From Rhizobacter koreensis (GTDB taxonomy: Bacteria > Pseudomonadota > Gammaproteobacteria > Burkholderiales > Burkholderiaceae_C), in contig NZ_JABWMJ010000010.1 in NCBI RefSeq assembly GCF_013366375.1, positions 62,001-126,000 on the forward strand: a stretch of DNA of 64,000 bases, written 5' to 3'. Position 1 is the first letter of the stretch. Every line of letters begins with the position of its first letter. This document shows positions 32,232 to 40,541 of the stretch, in pieces. Both the position numbers and the translations under genes were made by a program. The notes below the pieces were generated by a model. That model was not told the origin of the DNA. It searched no databases and saw only the letters and a program-made list of their open reading frames with translations.

Positions 32232-35102
32232 TCAGCGCGACCGGCTGCTTGCGACCCGGGGCGGCGAGTCTTCGCACGACGGCGCATTGCGCGCACGAGC
32301 CGCGCCCTGCGCGCGATCGAGCATGGCGGCGACCGAGGTGCGCAGGCGATCGCCGTAGATCGACCGGGCATGGATCGCGCCGCGGCAATGCCGCTCCAGA
32401 TCGGGGGTGAGCGCGAGGGTGACGAACCACGCGTTGCGCGCGTCGCGCTCGCGCCCGGTGAGCGCGCTGGCGATCGCGAAGGTCGTCCAGTCCTCCAGGC
32501 GCCCGGCTGGGAACCGGGGTTCGCGCAACGTCAGCGCATGCAGGGCGAGCTCGCGGGCCCGCTCCGGGTCGGGCTTCGGCTGCCGCAGCAGCAGGAATGC
32601 GGTATTGCCGACGACCTCGGGATCGAGCGGATTGGCACCGAACGCACCGAGCTGCATCCGCAGCGCCTGTTGAGGGTCGCCGTTGCGGTTGAGTGCGAGC
32701 CGCGCAGCCTCGTTGAGTGCGCGCGCCTCGCGCGGCGCCCGCTCCAGGCGACCGTCGAGATCATGGGCGCGCGGCAGCGCCCGCGCGGCGGCGCGGATCG
32801 CAGCCGTGCCGTCACTGTCGTCGCCGGACTGCCCGGCGACGAACAGCACGCGCAGCACGGCGCGCTCGGCGCGCTGCGCGATGCGCGGAATCTCGCGCGC
32901 GAGCAGCTCGTTGCCGCGTGCAGCGAAGTCAGCGGCCGGCGGCGGCGCTGGGGCGGCGCCGCGCGGCGCTGCTTCGGGAACAGGTGCTTCACGCGCTTCC
33001 GAGGTGTCGGCTGGCCCGACCTTGGAGCGGCTCGTCACAACGGCTGCTGCCGGCGCTCCGGGTGAGATCGATGCGCTGGAGCCGGGCGTCGCGGCGCTTG
33101 GCGCACGCGTCGGCGGCGCGGCGTCGGGCCCCGCCTCGCGACCCAGGCCACGGGCGGGTGCTCCTGCATCGACGTGCCGGCTGGCGTCGGCTGCCGCCGC
33201 GTCCGCCGTACGCGGCTCGACGCGGCGGACGTCTGCCGTCTCGAGGTGCGATGGCGTCGACGCTGCCACGCCGATGTGCGATGAGGTCGGCGCTGTCGCG
33301 CCGATGTGCGAGGGCGTCGACGCTGCCGCGGTCACCGCACTCGCCGTGGGCACGTTCGTCACTGGCTCGGGCGTTCGGCGCTCCGCTGTGGGCCTCTGGC
33401 GCTCCGGTCCGGGGGTTTGGCGCTCCGGGCCCGGCCGGGTGTCCGCCGGCGCGCGGGCGGCGTCGACCCGCTTCGCCGAGACCGACGCGACATTGCGGTC
33501 GGCCCCGGGACGCTCGGCCGCGTGCCAGGCGAACCACGCAGCGGCGCTGAGCGGGGAGCCGATCGCCAGGGCAGCGGCGATGCGCCAGGTCCGGGCCCGC
33601 CGGCGCTGCTGCTCGCCGCGCGAGCGATCGAGTTCGTCGAGGCGTCCGGCCGCGACGAGCGGGTCGATCGCCATCGGCTGCCGCCATGGCGTGGCAGCCC
33701 GATCGTTTTCGTCGGCCGAGGACTCGGCACCCGCCGCCGGGATTGCGTCAGGCGGGTTGCCGCCCGCATCGACCTCTCTTGCTGCCGTTGCAGCGTGCGG
33801 CTCGGCATCGGCTGGCGCGCCGCTGCCTCGGTCGCCCGCAGGTTCCGGTTCCGCGCCAGCGGCCCCGCGAGATGATTCCGCACTGCCGCCAGCCGGCAGC
33901 GCCGTCGAACCGGCGCTCGCTGCCACCTCCGCGGCGCGGCCGCCAGTCACGATGTCGCCGGCCGCCGGCGCGGCCGGCTCTCTGCGCTCGGACCGTTCCG
34001 GCCCGGTCGCGCGCGCTCCATGGCCAGACCATTCAGCTGCAGTGGCAACCGCTTCGCCGTGGTCAGACCATTCAGGGGCAGTCGCCCGCGCTTCGTGGCG
34101 CCGCAGCGGCAGCGCGATCCGCGTGATCGGCGTCGGCGCGGTCGCCAGCGGCCCGGCGTCCTCGCGCGTGGCAAGGCTCCAGCCGCGTGGCAGCGACTCC
34201 GCGAGGTCCGCGTCGGCCAGCGTCCGCGTCGCCACGGCGATCAGCTCGGCATGGGGACGCTCGGGCTGCCGCGGTGCGTCGTGGACCTCGAGCAGGCGCT
34301 GCAGCAGGCCATCGGCGCGCGCCCTCCGGTCCGGGTTCCAGCCCGCGCCGCCGGACGGTGGCAGCAGGCGACGCAGCATCGCCGCCAGGCTGAAGAAGTC
34401 GCAGCGCCAGTCGAGCTCGCGCGTCGGCCCCAGGTCACCGGCGCTGCCGGCAGCGAGCGCCTGCAGCAGGCGCGGCGACTGGTACTCGTAATCCACCTGG
34501 CGCGCGATCGGCAACGGGCTCGTCAGCGGCTCGCCGGACACCAGCGAGAACGCGAAATCGATCAGCGTCAGCGCGTCGAAGCGGGGTACGAGTACCTGCC
34601 CCGGGCGCCGCGGATCGAAGTCGGCCGGGGCGTAGGGGATGCAGACGTTGTCGGCCTTGAGGTCGAGGTGGACCAGGTTCAGCTGGTGGATCGCGTCGAG
34701 CGCGACCAGCACGTGGCGCGCGAGCGCCCACCAGTGCGCGCAGTCCTCGAAGACATGCGGGAACGAGCGACCGCCGCGCTCCACCGGCAGCAGCGTGACC
34801 CAGTGGTCGACCGTGATGCCGGCGTCGTAGGTCTGCACCAGGGCCGGTCGGTCGGGACCGCCACGGTCGAACTGCACCACCTCCGGTGCCGGAGCGACGC
34901 CGTGGCCGACGAGGCGGGCCAGGATGCGCCACTCGCGCTCGGTCCAGGGGCGGAAGTCGCCGTTCGGCGTGGCCAGGAAGCGCTTGGTGTAGCGGCGCCG
35001 TTCGCCGGGCGCAGCGGCCTCGCGGAACACTTCGACATGCTCGCCGGTCGCCATCCGCAGGCGCCCGCGTCCGAACACGCGATCGATGTCGGCGGGGTTC
35101 AT
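32232..35102 (-). CDS. Transmembrane Ser/Thr protein kinase with extracytoplasmic TPR-like domain
   Basis: 956-residue Hanks-type kinase. Residues 1-300 form the kinase domain: a candidate ATP-binding Lys40 in RRYTKRFLA, the catalytic loop HLDLKADN (His145, Asp147, Lys149, Asn152), and D182-F183-A184 where DFG is expected. A long Pro/Ala-rich linker (about 330-500) with short repeats leads to one transmembrane helix (506-527). The outer part begins with another low-complexity stretch holding three 10-residue repeats and ends (about 765-940) in helical TPR-like repeats (ALNEAARLALNRNGDPQQAL, EVVGNTAFLLLRQPK). The topology resembles PknB-like sensor kinases. It starts at 35102, overlapping the phosphatase gene by 4 nt, and ends the cluster. 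Confidence 0.88.
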   Translation of the reverse strand: MNPADIDRVFGRGRLRMATGEHVEVFREAAAPGERRRYTKRFLATPNGDFRPWTEREWRILARLVGHGVAPAPEVVQFDRGGPDRPALVQTYDAGITVDHWVTLLPVERGGRSFPHVFEDCAHWWALARHVLVALDAIHQLNLVHLDLKADNVCIPYAPADFDPRRPGQVLVPRFDALTLIDFAFSLVSGEPLTSPLPIARQVDYEYQSPRLLQALAAGSAGDLGPTRELDWRCDFFSLAAMLRRLLPPSGGAGWNPDRRARADGLLQRLLEVHDAPRQPERPHAELIAVATRTLADADLAESLPRGWSLATREDAGPLATAPTPITRIALPLRRHEARATAPEWSDHGEAVATAAEWSGHGARATGPERSERREPAAPAAGDIVTGGRAAEVAASAGSTALPAGGSAESSRGAAGAEPEPAGDRGSGAPADAEPHAATAAREVDAGGNPPDAIPAAGAESSADENDRAATPWRQPMAIDPLVAAGRLDELDRSRGEQQRRRARTWRIAAALAIGSPLSAAAWFAWHAAERPGADRNVASVSAKRVDAARAPADTRPGPERQTPGPERQRPTAERRTPEPVTNVPTASAVTAAASTPSHIGATAPTSSHIGVAASTPSHLETADVRRVEPRTADAAAADASRHVDAGAPARGLGREAGPDAAPPTRAPSAATPGSSASISPGAPAAAVVTSRSKVGPADTSEAREAPVPEAAPRGAAPAPPPAADFAARGNELLAREIPRIAQRAERAVLRVLFVAGQSGDDSDGTAAIRAAARALPRAHDLDGRLERAPREARALNEAARLALNRNGDPQQALRMQLGAFGANPLDPEVVGNTAFLLLRQPKPDPERARELALHALTLREPRFPAGRLEDWTTFAIASALTGRERDARNAWFVTLALTPDLERHCRGAIHARSIYGDRLRTSVAAMLDRAQGAARARNAPSCEDSPPRVASSRSR
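33243..33331. repeat. Three 30-bp tandem repeats inside the kinase gene
   Basis: Three nearly identical 30-nt units (33243-33272, 33273-33302 and 33303 to about 33331) sharing GATGTGCGATG-x-GGTC/CGAC-GCTG. On the minus strand they encode a 10-residue repeat of the form ASTPSHIG(A/V) in the extracytoplasmic linker of the kinase. In-frame units suggest copy-number variation by slippage without loss of frame. Confidence 0.8.
34021..34098. repeat. Two 39-bp tandem repeats inside the kinase gene
   Basis: Two adjacent 39-nt units (34021-34059 and 34060-34098) beginning TGGCCAGACCATTCAG and TGGTCAGACCATTCAG. On the minus strand they encode 13-residue units of the form EWS(D/G)HG followed by Ala/Thr-rich residues, in the cytoplasmic linker between kinase domain and membrane helix. 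Confidence 0.75.
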
Positions 35103-35968
35103 CGGGGGCTCCCGTCGAATCGGTGGCTTGGGGTGCCGGGCGGCGCTGCCGCGCCGAAGCCGCAGCGCCGCACCAGCAGCGCGGTCGCGTCGTCGACGCT
35201 GCCGTTGCGGCGCGCCAGGGCCACCAGCGCCTCGCCCTGGCGCGCCAACGGCAGGGGCCGGCTCAGCAGCTGCACCATCGCGGCGGCGCCGACCGACTTG
35301 TGAACGCCGTCGCTGCACAGCAGCAGGACGTCGCCGACGTCGAGATCGACGGTCGCGACGCTCGGGCCGTCGGTCGCGCCGTTGCCGACCATCCGCGCCG
35401 GATCGTCGGGCGAGCCACCCGCCGGCGGCGCTTCGCCCAGGTGGCGGAAGGTCTCGTCGCGCGTGATCAGATCGAGGCGCGGATGCGCGGCGGCGAGACG
35501 ATACGCGCGGCAGTCGCCGACCCAGGCGACGAGCCAGCGCGCGCCGAACGCGTCGAGGGGTGCCGCGAGCACCAGCGTCGCCGCACCGGGCCGTGGCGTC
35601 ACCCGGGCGATCGCGTCGCGGATCGTGTGGTCGGCGGCGAGCACGGCGTCGCGAACCGTGCCCGCGTCGATGGAGCCGGCGTCGAGCGCGCGATGCAGCT
35701 CGGCGACGAGGAGGCGACTCGCGGTCCCGGCCATCGCGCCGCCGCCCACCCCGTCGGCGACGACGAAGAGCTGTCCGGCGCCCCCGGGCTCGCTGTGGGC
35801 GTCCTCGTTGGCGGCGTGCTGGCTGCCGCAGGTCGACACCACCGCGGCTTCGAGGCGCCGGAACGCCGACGCGTGGACGGCGTGGCTTGCGAGCGCCGCC
35901 AGCCCGCCGCCCGGACCCGGCTCGATGGGGGTCGTCAGGCGCCCGCCGGATGGATGCGGCGTCGTCAT
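35099..35968 (-). CDS. PP2C family Ser/Thr protein phosphatase
   Basis: 289-residue metal-dependent phosphatase of the PstP/PrpC type. The metal-binding motifs are all present: NEDA (54-57), ADGVGG (71-76), GDCRAY (151-156), SDGV (219-222) and DDAT (259-262). No membrane segment is seen, so it is probably cytoplasmic. It overlaps the FHA gene on one side and the kinase gene on the other by 4 nt each (ATGA), so the three are made together. By analogy with PstP it should reverse the action of the co-encoded kinase. The start at 35968 is set by the overlap; the frame is open well upstream but that would run into the FHA gene. Confidence 0.93.
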   Translation of the reverse strand: MTTPHPSGGRLTTPIEPGPGGGLAALASHAVHASAFRRLEAAVVSTCGSQHAANEDAHSEPGGAGQLFVVADGVGGGAMAGTASRLLVAELHRALDAGSIDAGTVRDAVLAADHTIRDAIARVTPRPGAATLVLAAPLDAFGARWLVAWVGDCRAYRLAAAHPRLDLITRDETFRHLGEAPPAGGSPDDPARMVGNGATDGPSVATVDLDVGDVLLLCSDGVHKSVGAAAMVQLLSRPLPLARQGEALVALARRNGSVDDATALLVRRCGFGAAAPPGTPSHRFDGSPR

Positions 35969-37419
35969 CGCGGCGACGTGCTCACGGGCTCGCTGCGCAT
36001 CAGCGTCAGCCAGCAGGGTGGAGCGTCGGTAGGCGCGGCGCCGAGCACCAGGGTGTCGCCGAAGCGCCAGTGGAAGCGCGTGCCGGGCGCATGCTCGACG
36101 CCGTCGACCCGGACGCCGTTGTCGCCGTGCACGATGGCCTCGGCGCCGCTGTCGTCGAACGCCACGATGTCGAGGTGATGCCCCGAGACACCCTCGTGGC
36201 GGCGGTCGACCACCAGCGTCTGGTTGCGCGAGCGCCCCACCGAGAGCGGCAGCGCGCTCGGCCCGACTTCGAGCGACTGCGTACCGGACGCCTGCAGGGC
36301 GGTGAGCTCGTAGCGCGGCTCGACCACGCGCGGCGGCAGCACCTCGGTCATCGGCGTGCGCAGCGACGGCCGCGCGATCGGGGTCAGCGGCGCCGCCGCC
36401 CGCGCGGCGACGCGAAGCGCGAGCCTCGGATAGTCGGCCGCGGGACCTTCGGCGCGCGCCGACAGCACGATCCGCGCGCCTTCGGCGAGCTCGACCGGCT
36501 GGTTGGCGGTGACCACCCGCGCGCCGGCGTGCGCGCCCGCGGGCTCGACCCGCGTGCCGTTGGTCGAGCCGGCATCCACGACCCACCAGGCGCCGTGCTC
36601 CGACCAGACCTCGGCGTGGCGCCGGCTTGTGTAGGTGCCGTCGACGCGCAGGTCGGCAGCGTCGCCCTTGCCAATGACGTAGCGGCGGCCTGGAACCACC
36701 GCCTGCAGCGCGATGCGACGCGGCCCGCCGGCGTCCTCGACGTCGAACTCGCAGCGCGGGGCGGCGAGCGGGGTGGCCGGCGTGCCTGCGACCGCCTTGA
36801 CGGGGCTCGCCGGCGTGCGGGCCGGCTCAGGCTCGATCCATCGTCCGAGCACCGTCACCTCGTAGGGGCGCAGCGCGGCGGTCGGCGTGCTGCGCAAGGC
36901 AGCGATCAGCTCGCCGTAGTCGTCGGGGTCGGCGATGGCCTCCATCGCGTCGGCATCGAAGAGCCCCGCGAACTGCGCGAGGTCGATCGCGGCGGCGTTC
37001 GGCAGTCCGCCGATCACCTCGCGCGCCAGGTAGCGCTTGATCTGCTCGGGCTTGAACTCGCGCATGAACTGGTGGAGCAGCTGCCGGGCAGCGGGCTCGC
37101 CTGCGGCGCGCACCCCGAGCGACGTCAGCATGAAGCGGTCGCGGTCGGCGATGACGACGTGCTGGCGCACCTGGCTCGCCACGAAGTGCTCGAGTTCGTC
37201 GCGGAGCGCCGCGATCAGCGAGGCGTAGGCGCCGAGCGCCTCGGCGCCCGCAAGCACCGGCTCGGCGGCCGGCGTTGCCCGGCGGCTGCGCGGGGCCGGC
37301 CCCTGCGACAGCTCGTCGAACGAGGTGCTGGCGGTCGGCTCGCGTGGCGGCAGGTCGGGCCTGCCGACCGCTCCCGCGATGCCGTGCAGCCGATCGAGAA
37401 CCCACGATTTGAGCGACAT
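35965..37419 (-). CDS. Double FHA-domain protein
   Basis: 484-residue cytoplasmic protein that should bind phosphothreonine peptides. Residues 60-200 are largely helical with no known family; FHA1 spans about 246-322 (RRYVIGKGDAADLRVDG, SRRH at 266-269, STNG at 285-288), and FHA2 about 393-460 (LSVGRSRNQTLVVDRR, VSGHHLDIVAF, GDNGVRVDG). The first FHA has the canonical SxxH-like SRRH and N; the second has SGHH and DNG, still typical. It is the scaffold of the cluster, probably reading kinase output and linking it to the SEDS/PBP pair. It overlaps the phosphatase gene by 4 nt and follows the small gene at 37438 after 18 nt. Confidence 0.9.
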   Translation of the reverse strand: MSLKSWVLDRLHGIAGAVGRPDLPPREPTASTSFDELSQGPAPRSRRATPAAEPVLAGAEALGAYASLIAALRDELEHFVASQVRQHVVIADRDRFMLTSLGVRAAGEPAARQLLHQFMREFKPEQIKRYLAREVIGGLPNAAAIDLAQFAGLFDADAMEAIADPDDYGELIAALRSTPTAALRPYEVTVLGRWIEPEPARTPASPVKAVAGTPATPLAAPRCEFDVEDAGGPRRIALQAVVPGRRYVIGKGDAADLRVDGTYTSRRHAEVWSEHGAWWVVDAGSTNGTRVEPAGAHAGARVVTANQPVELAEGARIVLSARAEGPAADYPRLALRVAARAAAPLTPIARPSLRTPMTEVLPPRVVEPRYELTALQASGTQSLEVGPSALPLSVGRSRNQTLVVDRRHEGVSGHHLDIVAFDDSGAEAIVHGDNGVRVDGVEHAPGTRFHWRFGDTLVLGAAPTDAPPCWLTLMRSEPVSTSPR

Positions 37420-37437
37420 GGTGTGTGCGTGTCCGGT

Positions 37438-37791
37438 TCAGTTGCGGTAGGCGACGACCAGTGTGGCCAGGGGGCCTTCGGTGCGCAGCGGGCGCACCCG
37501 GGGAGCTGCGGGCAAGCCGTAGGCCGCGAGCCGCTCCAGGAACTCGCCCCAGGCCGGTTGCAGGGCGTCGCCGGCCACGACGCGACGCTGCAGTGCAGGC
37601 AGCGACAGGTCGATCTGCAGCGCGATGCGGGCGACGTCGCCGACCATCACGATGGCGCGCCGCAGCGTGTCTTCGAGGTCGGCGAGGCAGGTCTCGATCG
37701 AGCCGTCGAAGGTCCAGGTCAGCGGCGCCGGCAGCGGCTCGTCGCCGCGGCCGGGGCGCTGTGTCGAGCGCAATGGTTTCGGGTGGGTCAT
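37438..37791 (-). CDS. Small protein of unknown function in the wall-synthase cluster
   Basis: 117-residue cytoplasmic protein, no signal or membrane segment. Pro/Arg-rich N-terminus (residues 1-22) then a compact domain: LTWTFDGSIETCLADLEDTLRRAIVMVG, VARIALQIDLSLPALQRRVV and AWGEFLERLAAYGLPAAPRVRPLR, ending LATLVVAYRN. No family recognised. The ATG at 37791 overlaps the TGA of the transpeptidase gene by 4 nt, so its translation is coupled. Being locked between the PBP and FHA genes suggests it is a dedicated partner, perhaps an adaptor, of this system. The frame is open further upstream, but that lies inside the PBP gene. Confidence 0.75.
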   Translation of the reverse strand: MTHPKPLRSTQRPGRGDEPLPAPLTWTFDGSIETCLADLEDTLRRAIVMVGDVARIALQIDLSLPALQRRVVAGDALQPAWGEFLERLAAYGLPAAPRVRPLRTEGPLATLVVAYRN

Positions 37792-40541
37792 GGCGCGGTG
37801 CGTCCGATCAGCCCGATCTGCCGGGCGACGATCTGCAGCGCGATCTCGGCGGCGGGGTTCGGGCCGTGGTCGCCGGTGCCGTGGACCTGGCCGCTGCGCC
37901 GCAGCCAGTTGCGCTCGGTCAGCACGGCGATCGCCTTGGTCCACGGCGCGCCCGGGGCGCCTTGCCGGTAGGCGGCCACGTACCACTTGTAGGGCCGCAG
38001 ACCGCCGCACGCCGCCGGTCGCGCGGCGCCGGGGCCGTCGGGCACTGCCGCGCAGAGGCGGCCCAGCTCGTCGAGCGTCATGCCGTCGGCGGGGAAGCTC
38101 GGCGTTCCGGTCTTGCCGGCGACGCTGTCGAGCGACTGGCAGGCCGGCGCGTCGAGCACCTGCAGGCAGGCGCTGCGCGCGGTGCCGATCCGGTGGCTGT
38201 ACGAAAGGCCGCTGACGATCACCCGCGCCGCTTCGGCCGACAGCCCGTGCGGCTCGGCCGCGGCGCCGCCCGGCGACGCGGCGACCTTCGCCAACGGCGC
38301 GCCGGGCTCGACGTCACGCCCCGGGGCGACGCCGCGCACCGCGTCGACCAGGTGCGGCCGGATCGTCGTCGGCGCGCCGTTCGCCGCGCTCGCCAGCGTC
38401 GCCATCATCCCGGCGACGCCGAGCGCGCTGGCGCGGGCGTGGCCCTGGCCCCAGCCTTCGGCAACCACGTCGACGAGCGCACCACCGCGGCATTTCTCCC
38501 AATCGTCGTCGCTGCCACGGCGGCCATCGGCCCCGGCGGCGCAGCGCGCGACGCGGCCGCGATCGGGCTCGGGCAGCGCCATCAGGCGCATCGGCGCACC
38601 CGGGCGCCCGCCTGCAGGCTCGCTGAGCAGGCGCCCGTAGGCGATCGGGCGCATCAGGGCGCCGGCACCTGCCGCCGCCCCGGGGGCGCTGCCGAACAGC
38701 AGGTCGCGGGTGCCGCACACACCCCGCGCGTCGACACAGCCGGCGTTCCAGCCGAACGCGCTCGCCGCCGCCTGAATGTGCGCCGCACGCGCGCAGTTCG
38801 ACAACCCGCTCTCGAGGCAGAACATGCGATCGAGGAAGCGCGCCGAATCGGAACGCAGCAGCTGGCCGCGCAGGCTGTCGCGCGCCGGGGCGCCGTCGCG
38901 CTGCATGGCGGCGGTCTCGACCGCGAGCCAGCGCGCCCCTACGTCGGGGGCGCCGAGGAACGCCGCCGCCATGATCGGCTTGATCGTCGACGCCGGCATC
39001 GCGTCGTGGAACAGCGCCGGGTTCAGCAGCCCGTCGGGGGGAGTGCGCGCCGCGTGCGGCACCCGCCCGTCGCAGCCGGGTTCGCGCACGCGGCCCTCGA
39101 CCTCGGCCTGGGCGCAGGGCGACCGTGCACCGGCGAGCGCCTCGATGCGTCCGCTCGCGACGTCGACGATCGCGATCGCCGCCATGCGCACCATCGCCCC
39201 CTCGAGCAGCGCGTCGCCGAGCGGCCGACCGGCGTCCTCGGAACGGCGCAGCCCGAGCGCCTCGCACACGTCGTGACGACCCGTGTAGCAGGCGGCGGTC
39301 TGCTGCGCGAGCGCCTGCAGGCGCGGCTCGATCGTGACGTCGATCGAGAACCCGACGTCGACCGGTGCGCCGTCGAGCTGGATGCGGTTGGGGCGGGCGG
39401 GCGCGCGCTGCGTCAGGTCGGACGCCCCGCTGGCGGGCGCGTCCCGATCGGTGGCGAGCCGGTAGAGCGGTCCCGACGGCTGACGCAGTGCCTCCAGCGG
39501 CTGCAGCATCGCGTCGAGAGACGGCGGCACCGCCCAGCGCGGGTCGCCGGGCGGGGTCGTGGCGTCGGGGGCGCCGGCGATCGGTTGCGGGGCACGCGAG
39601 GACTGTTCGGCTGTCGTCGCATCGATCGCCGCCCAGCGCCCCGTCGAGCCGCCGGGTGCATCGAGCGTGGCCGCCGCGAGCCGGAGCCCGCCCGTGCCTT
39701 CGCCCGGCAGCGCGCCGGCCGCGGCAAGGGCCGGCATGCCGCAGATCCGCCGCTGCACGCTGCGCACGCCGGCGACGTAGTAGGCCGGAACGCCCGTCGC
39801 ATCGTGCCGCCCGAAGTAGATGCAGCCGGCGATGCCGCGCCACGGATTGCGCCGCATCAGGTGCTGGGCCCGGACCTGCATCTGTTGCTCGGCACCCCAG
39901 GTCGCCAGCGCGCGGGGTCCCTCCCGGCCGCGCCAGGGAAGGCTCTCCAGCATCCGTGCCTCACCGCGTACCAGGCGACCCAGCGCTGCCGCGAGGTCGG
40001 CGCAGCCGAGCCGGAAGGGCTGCCCGGGGTAGCTGGCGCTCTGCACCGGAGCGGCGAGTGCGTCGCGCGCGGCGGCGAACCAGCGCGCCGCATCGAGACC
40101 GACCGGTCGTGCGGTAGGTGCGCCGGGTCGCGCCACGAGGCGCCGCAGTGCGGCGTCGAGTGCTTGCAGGTGCGCGGCGATGCGGTCGGCCGGCGACGGC
40201 GGGCGCGGCACGGGCCGTGCCAGGCCGAGACGCTCGGCCCATGCGCGCCACTCGCCCGCGTTGCGCCACTCGGCGCGGCAGGCGGGCACGCCATCGAGCA
40301 CGTCGCGCGCGCTCGGCGACGGCGCTGCGCCGGCGGAGCGCGCGACTACCGCCACCTCGAAGGTCTTCAGCGCGGCGAGCTGGCGCACGCTGACGTGGCC
40401 GTCGGCGATGGCCGTCCCGGCGTCGGGATCGGCCGGCTTGAACAGGCTGACGCCGAGCACGATCGCGAACATCACCGGCACCACCGCCACGCTGGCGCCG
40501 ATCGCGAAGTCGAGCAGCGTCGCACCGCGCGGCTCACCCAT
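37788..40541 (-). CDS. Cysteine-rich penicillin-binding transpeptidase (class B-like)
   Basis: 917-residue membrane-anchored transpeptidase, much longer than PbpA-type proteins (about 490). Residues 11-33 are a transmembrane anchor (ATLLDFAIGASVAVVPVMFAIVL); 40-400 is an extracytoplasmic N-terminal region of no known family; 400-880 is the transpeptidase: nucleophile in S518-T-I-K521, a probable SxN equivalent SDS (564-566), WGQGHARASALG, and K810-TGT. It has 18 cysteines, nearly all outside the membrane, many in close pairs (for example 418/426, 476/490, 602/609), pointing to disulfide bonds. It overlaps the SEDS gene by 8 nt and the small gene by 4 nt, so it is the natural partner of the SEDS polymerase. 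Confidence 0.88.
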   Translation of the reverse strand: MGEPRGATLLDFAIGASVAVVPVMFAIVLGVSLFKPADPDAGTAIADGHVSVRQLAALKTFEVAVVARSAGAAPSPSARDVLDGVPACRAEWRNAGEWRAWAERLGLARPVPRPPSPADRIAAHLQALDAALRRLVARPGAPTARPVGLDAARWFAAARDALAAPVQSASYPGQPFRLGCADLAAALGRLVRGEARMLESLPWRGREGPRALATWGAEQQMQVRAQHLMRRNPWRGIAGCIYFGRHDATGVPAYYVAGVRSVQRRICGMPALAAAGALPGEGTGGLRLAAATLDAPGGSTGRWAAIDATTAEQSSRAPQPIAGAPDATTPPGDPRWAVPPSLDAMLQPLEALRQPSGPLYRLATDRDAPASGASDLTQRAPARPNRIQLDGAPVDVGFSIDVTIEPRLQALAQQTAACYTGRHDVCEALGLRRSEDAGRPLGDALLEGAMVRMAAIAIVDVASGRIEALAGARSPCAQAEVEGRVREPGCDGRVPHAARTPPDGLLNPALFHDAMPASTIKPIMAAAFLGAPDVGARWLAVETAAMQRDGAPARDSLRGQLLRSDSARFLDRMFCLESGLSNCARAAHIQAAASAFGWNAGCVDARGVCGTRDLLFGSAPGAAAGAGALMRPIAYGRLLSEPAGGRPGAPMRLMALPEPDRGRVARCAAGADGRRGSDDDWEKCRGGALVDVVAEGWGQGHARASALGVAGMMATLASAANGAPTTIRPHLVDAVRGVAPGRDVEPGAPLAKVAASPGGAAAEPHGLSAEAARVIVSGLSYSHRIGTARSACLQVLDAPACQSLDSVAGKTGTPSFPADGMTLDELGRLCAAVPDGPGAARPAACGGLRPYKWYVAAYRQGAPGAPWTKAIAVLTERNWLRRSGQVHGTGDHGPNPAAEIALQIVARQIGLIGRTAP

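Noticed and set aside
33243..33331. Possible CRISPR array
   Set aside because: The repeats are directly adjacent without spacers and continue the kinase reading frame in multiples of three.
34020..35303. Plus-strand open frame opposite the kinase domain
   Set aside because: The minus strand has HLDLKADN and other kinase motifs; the plus-strand frame has none.
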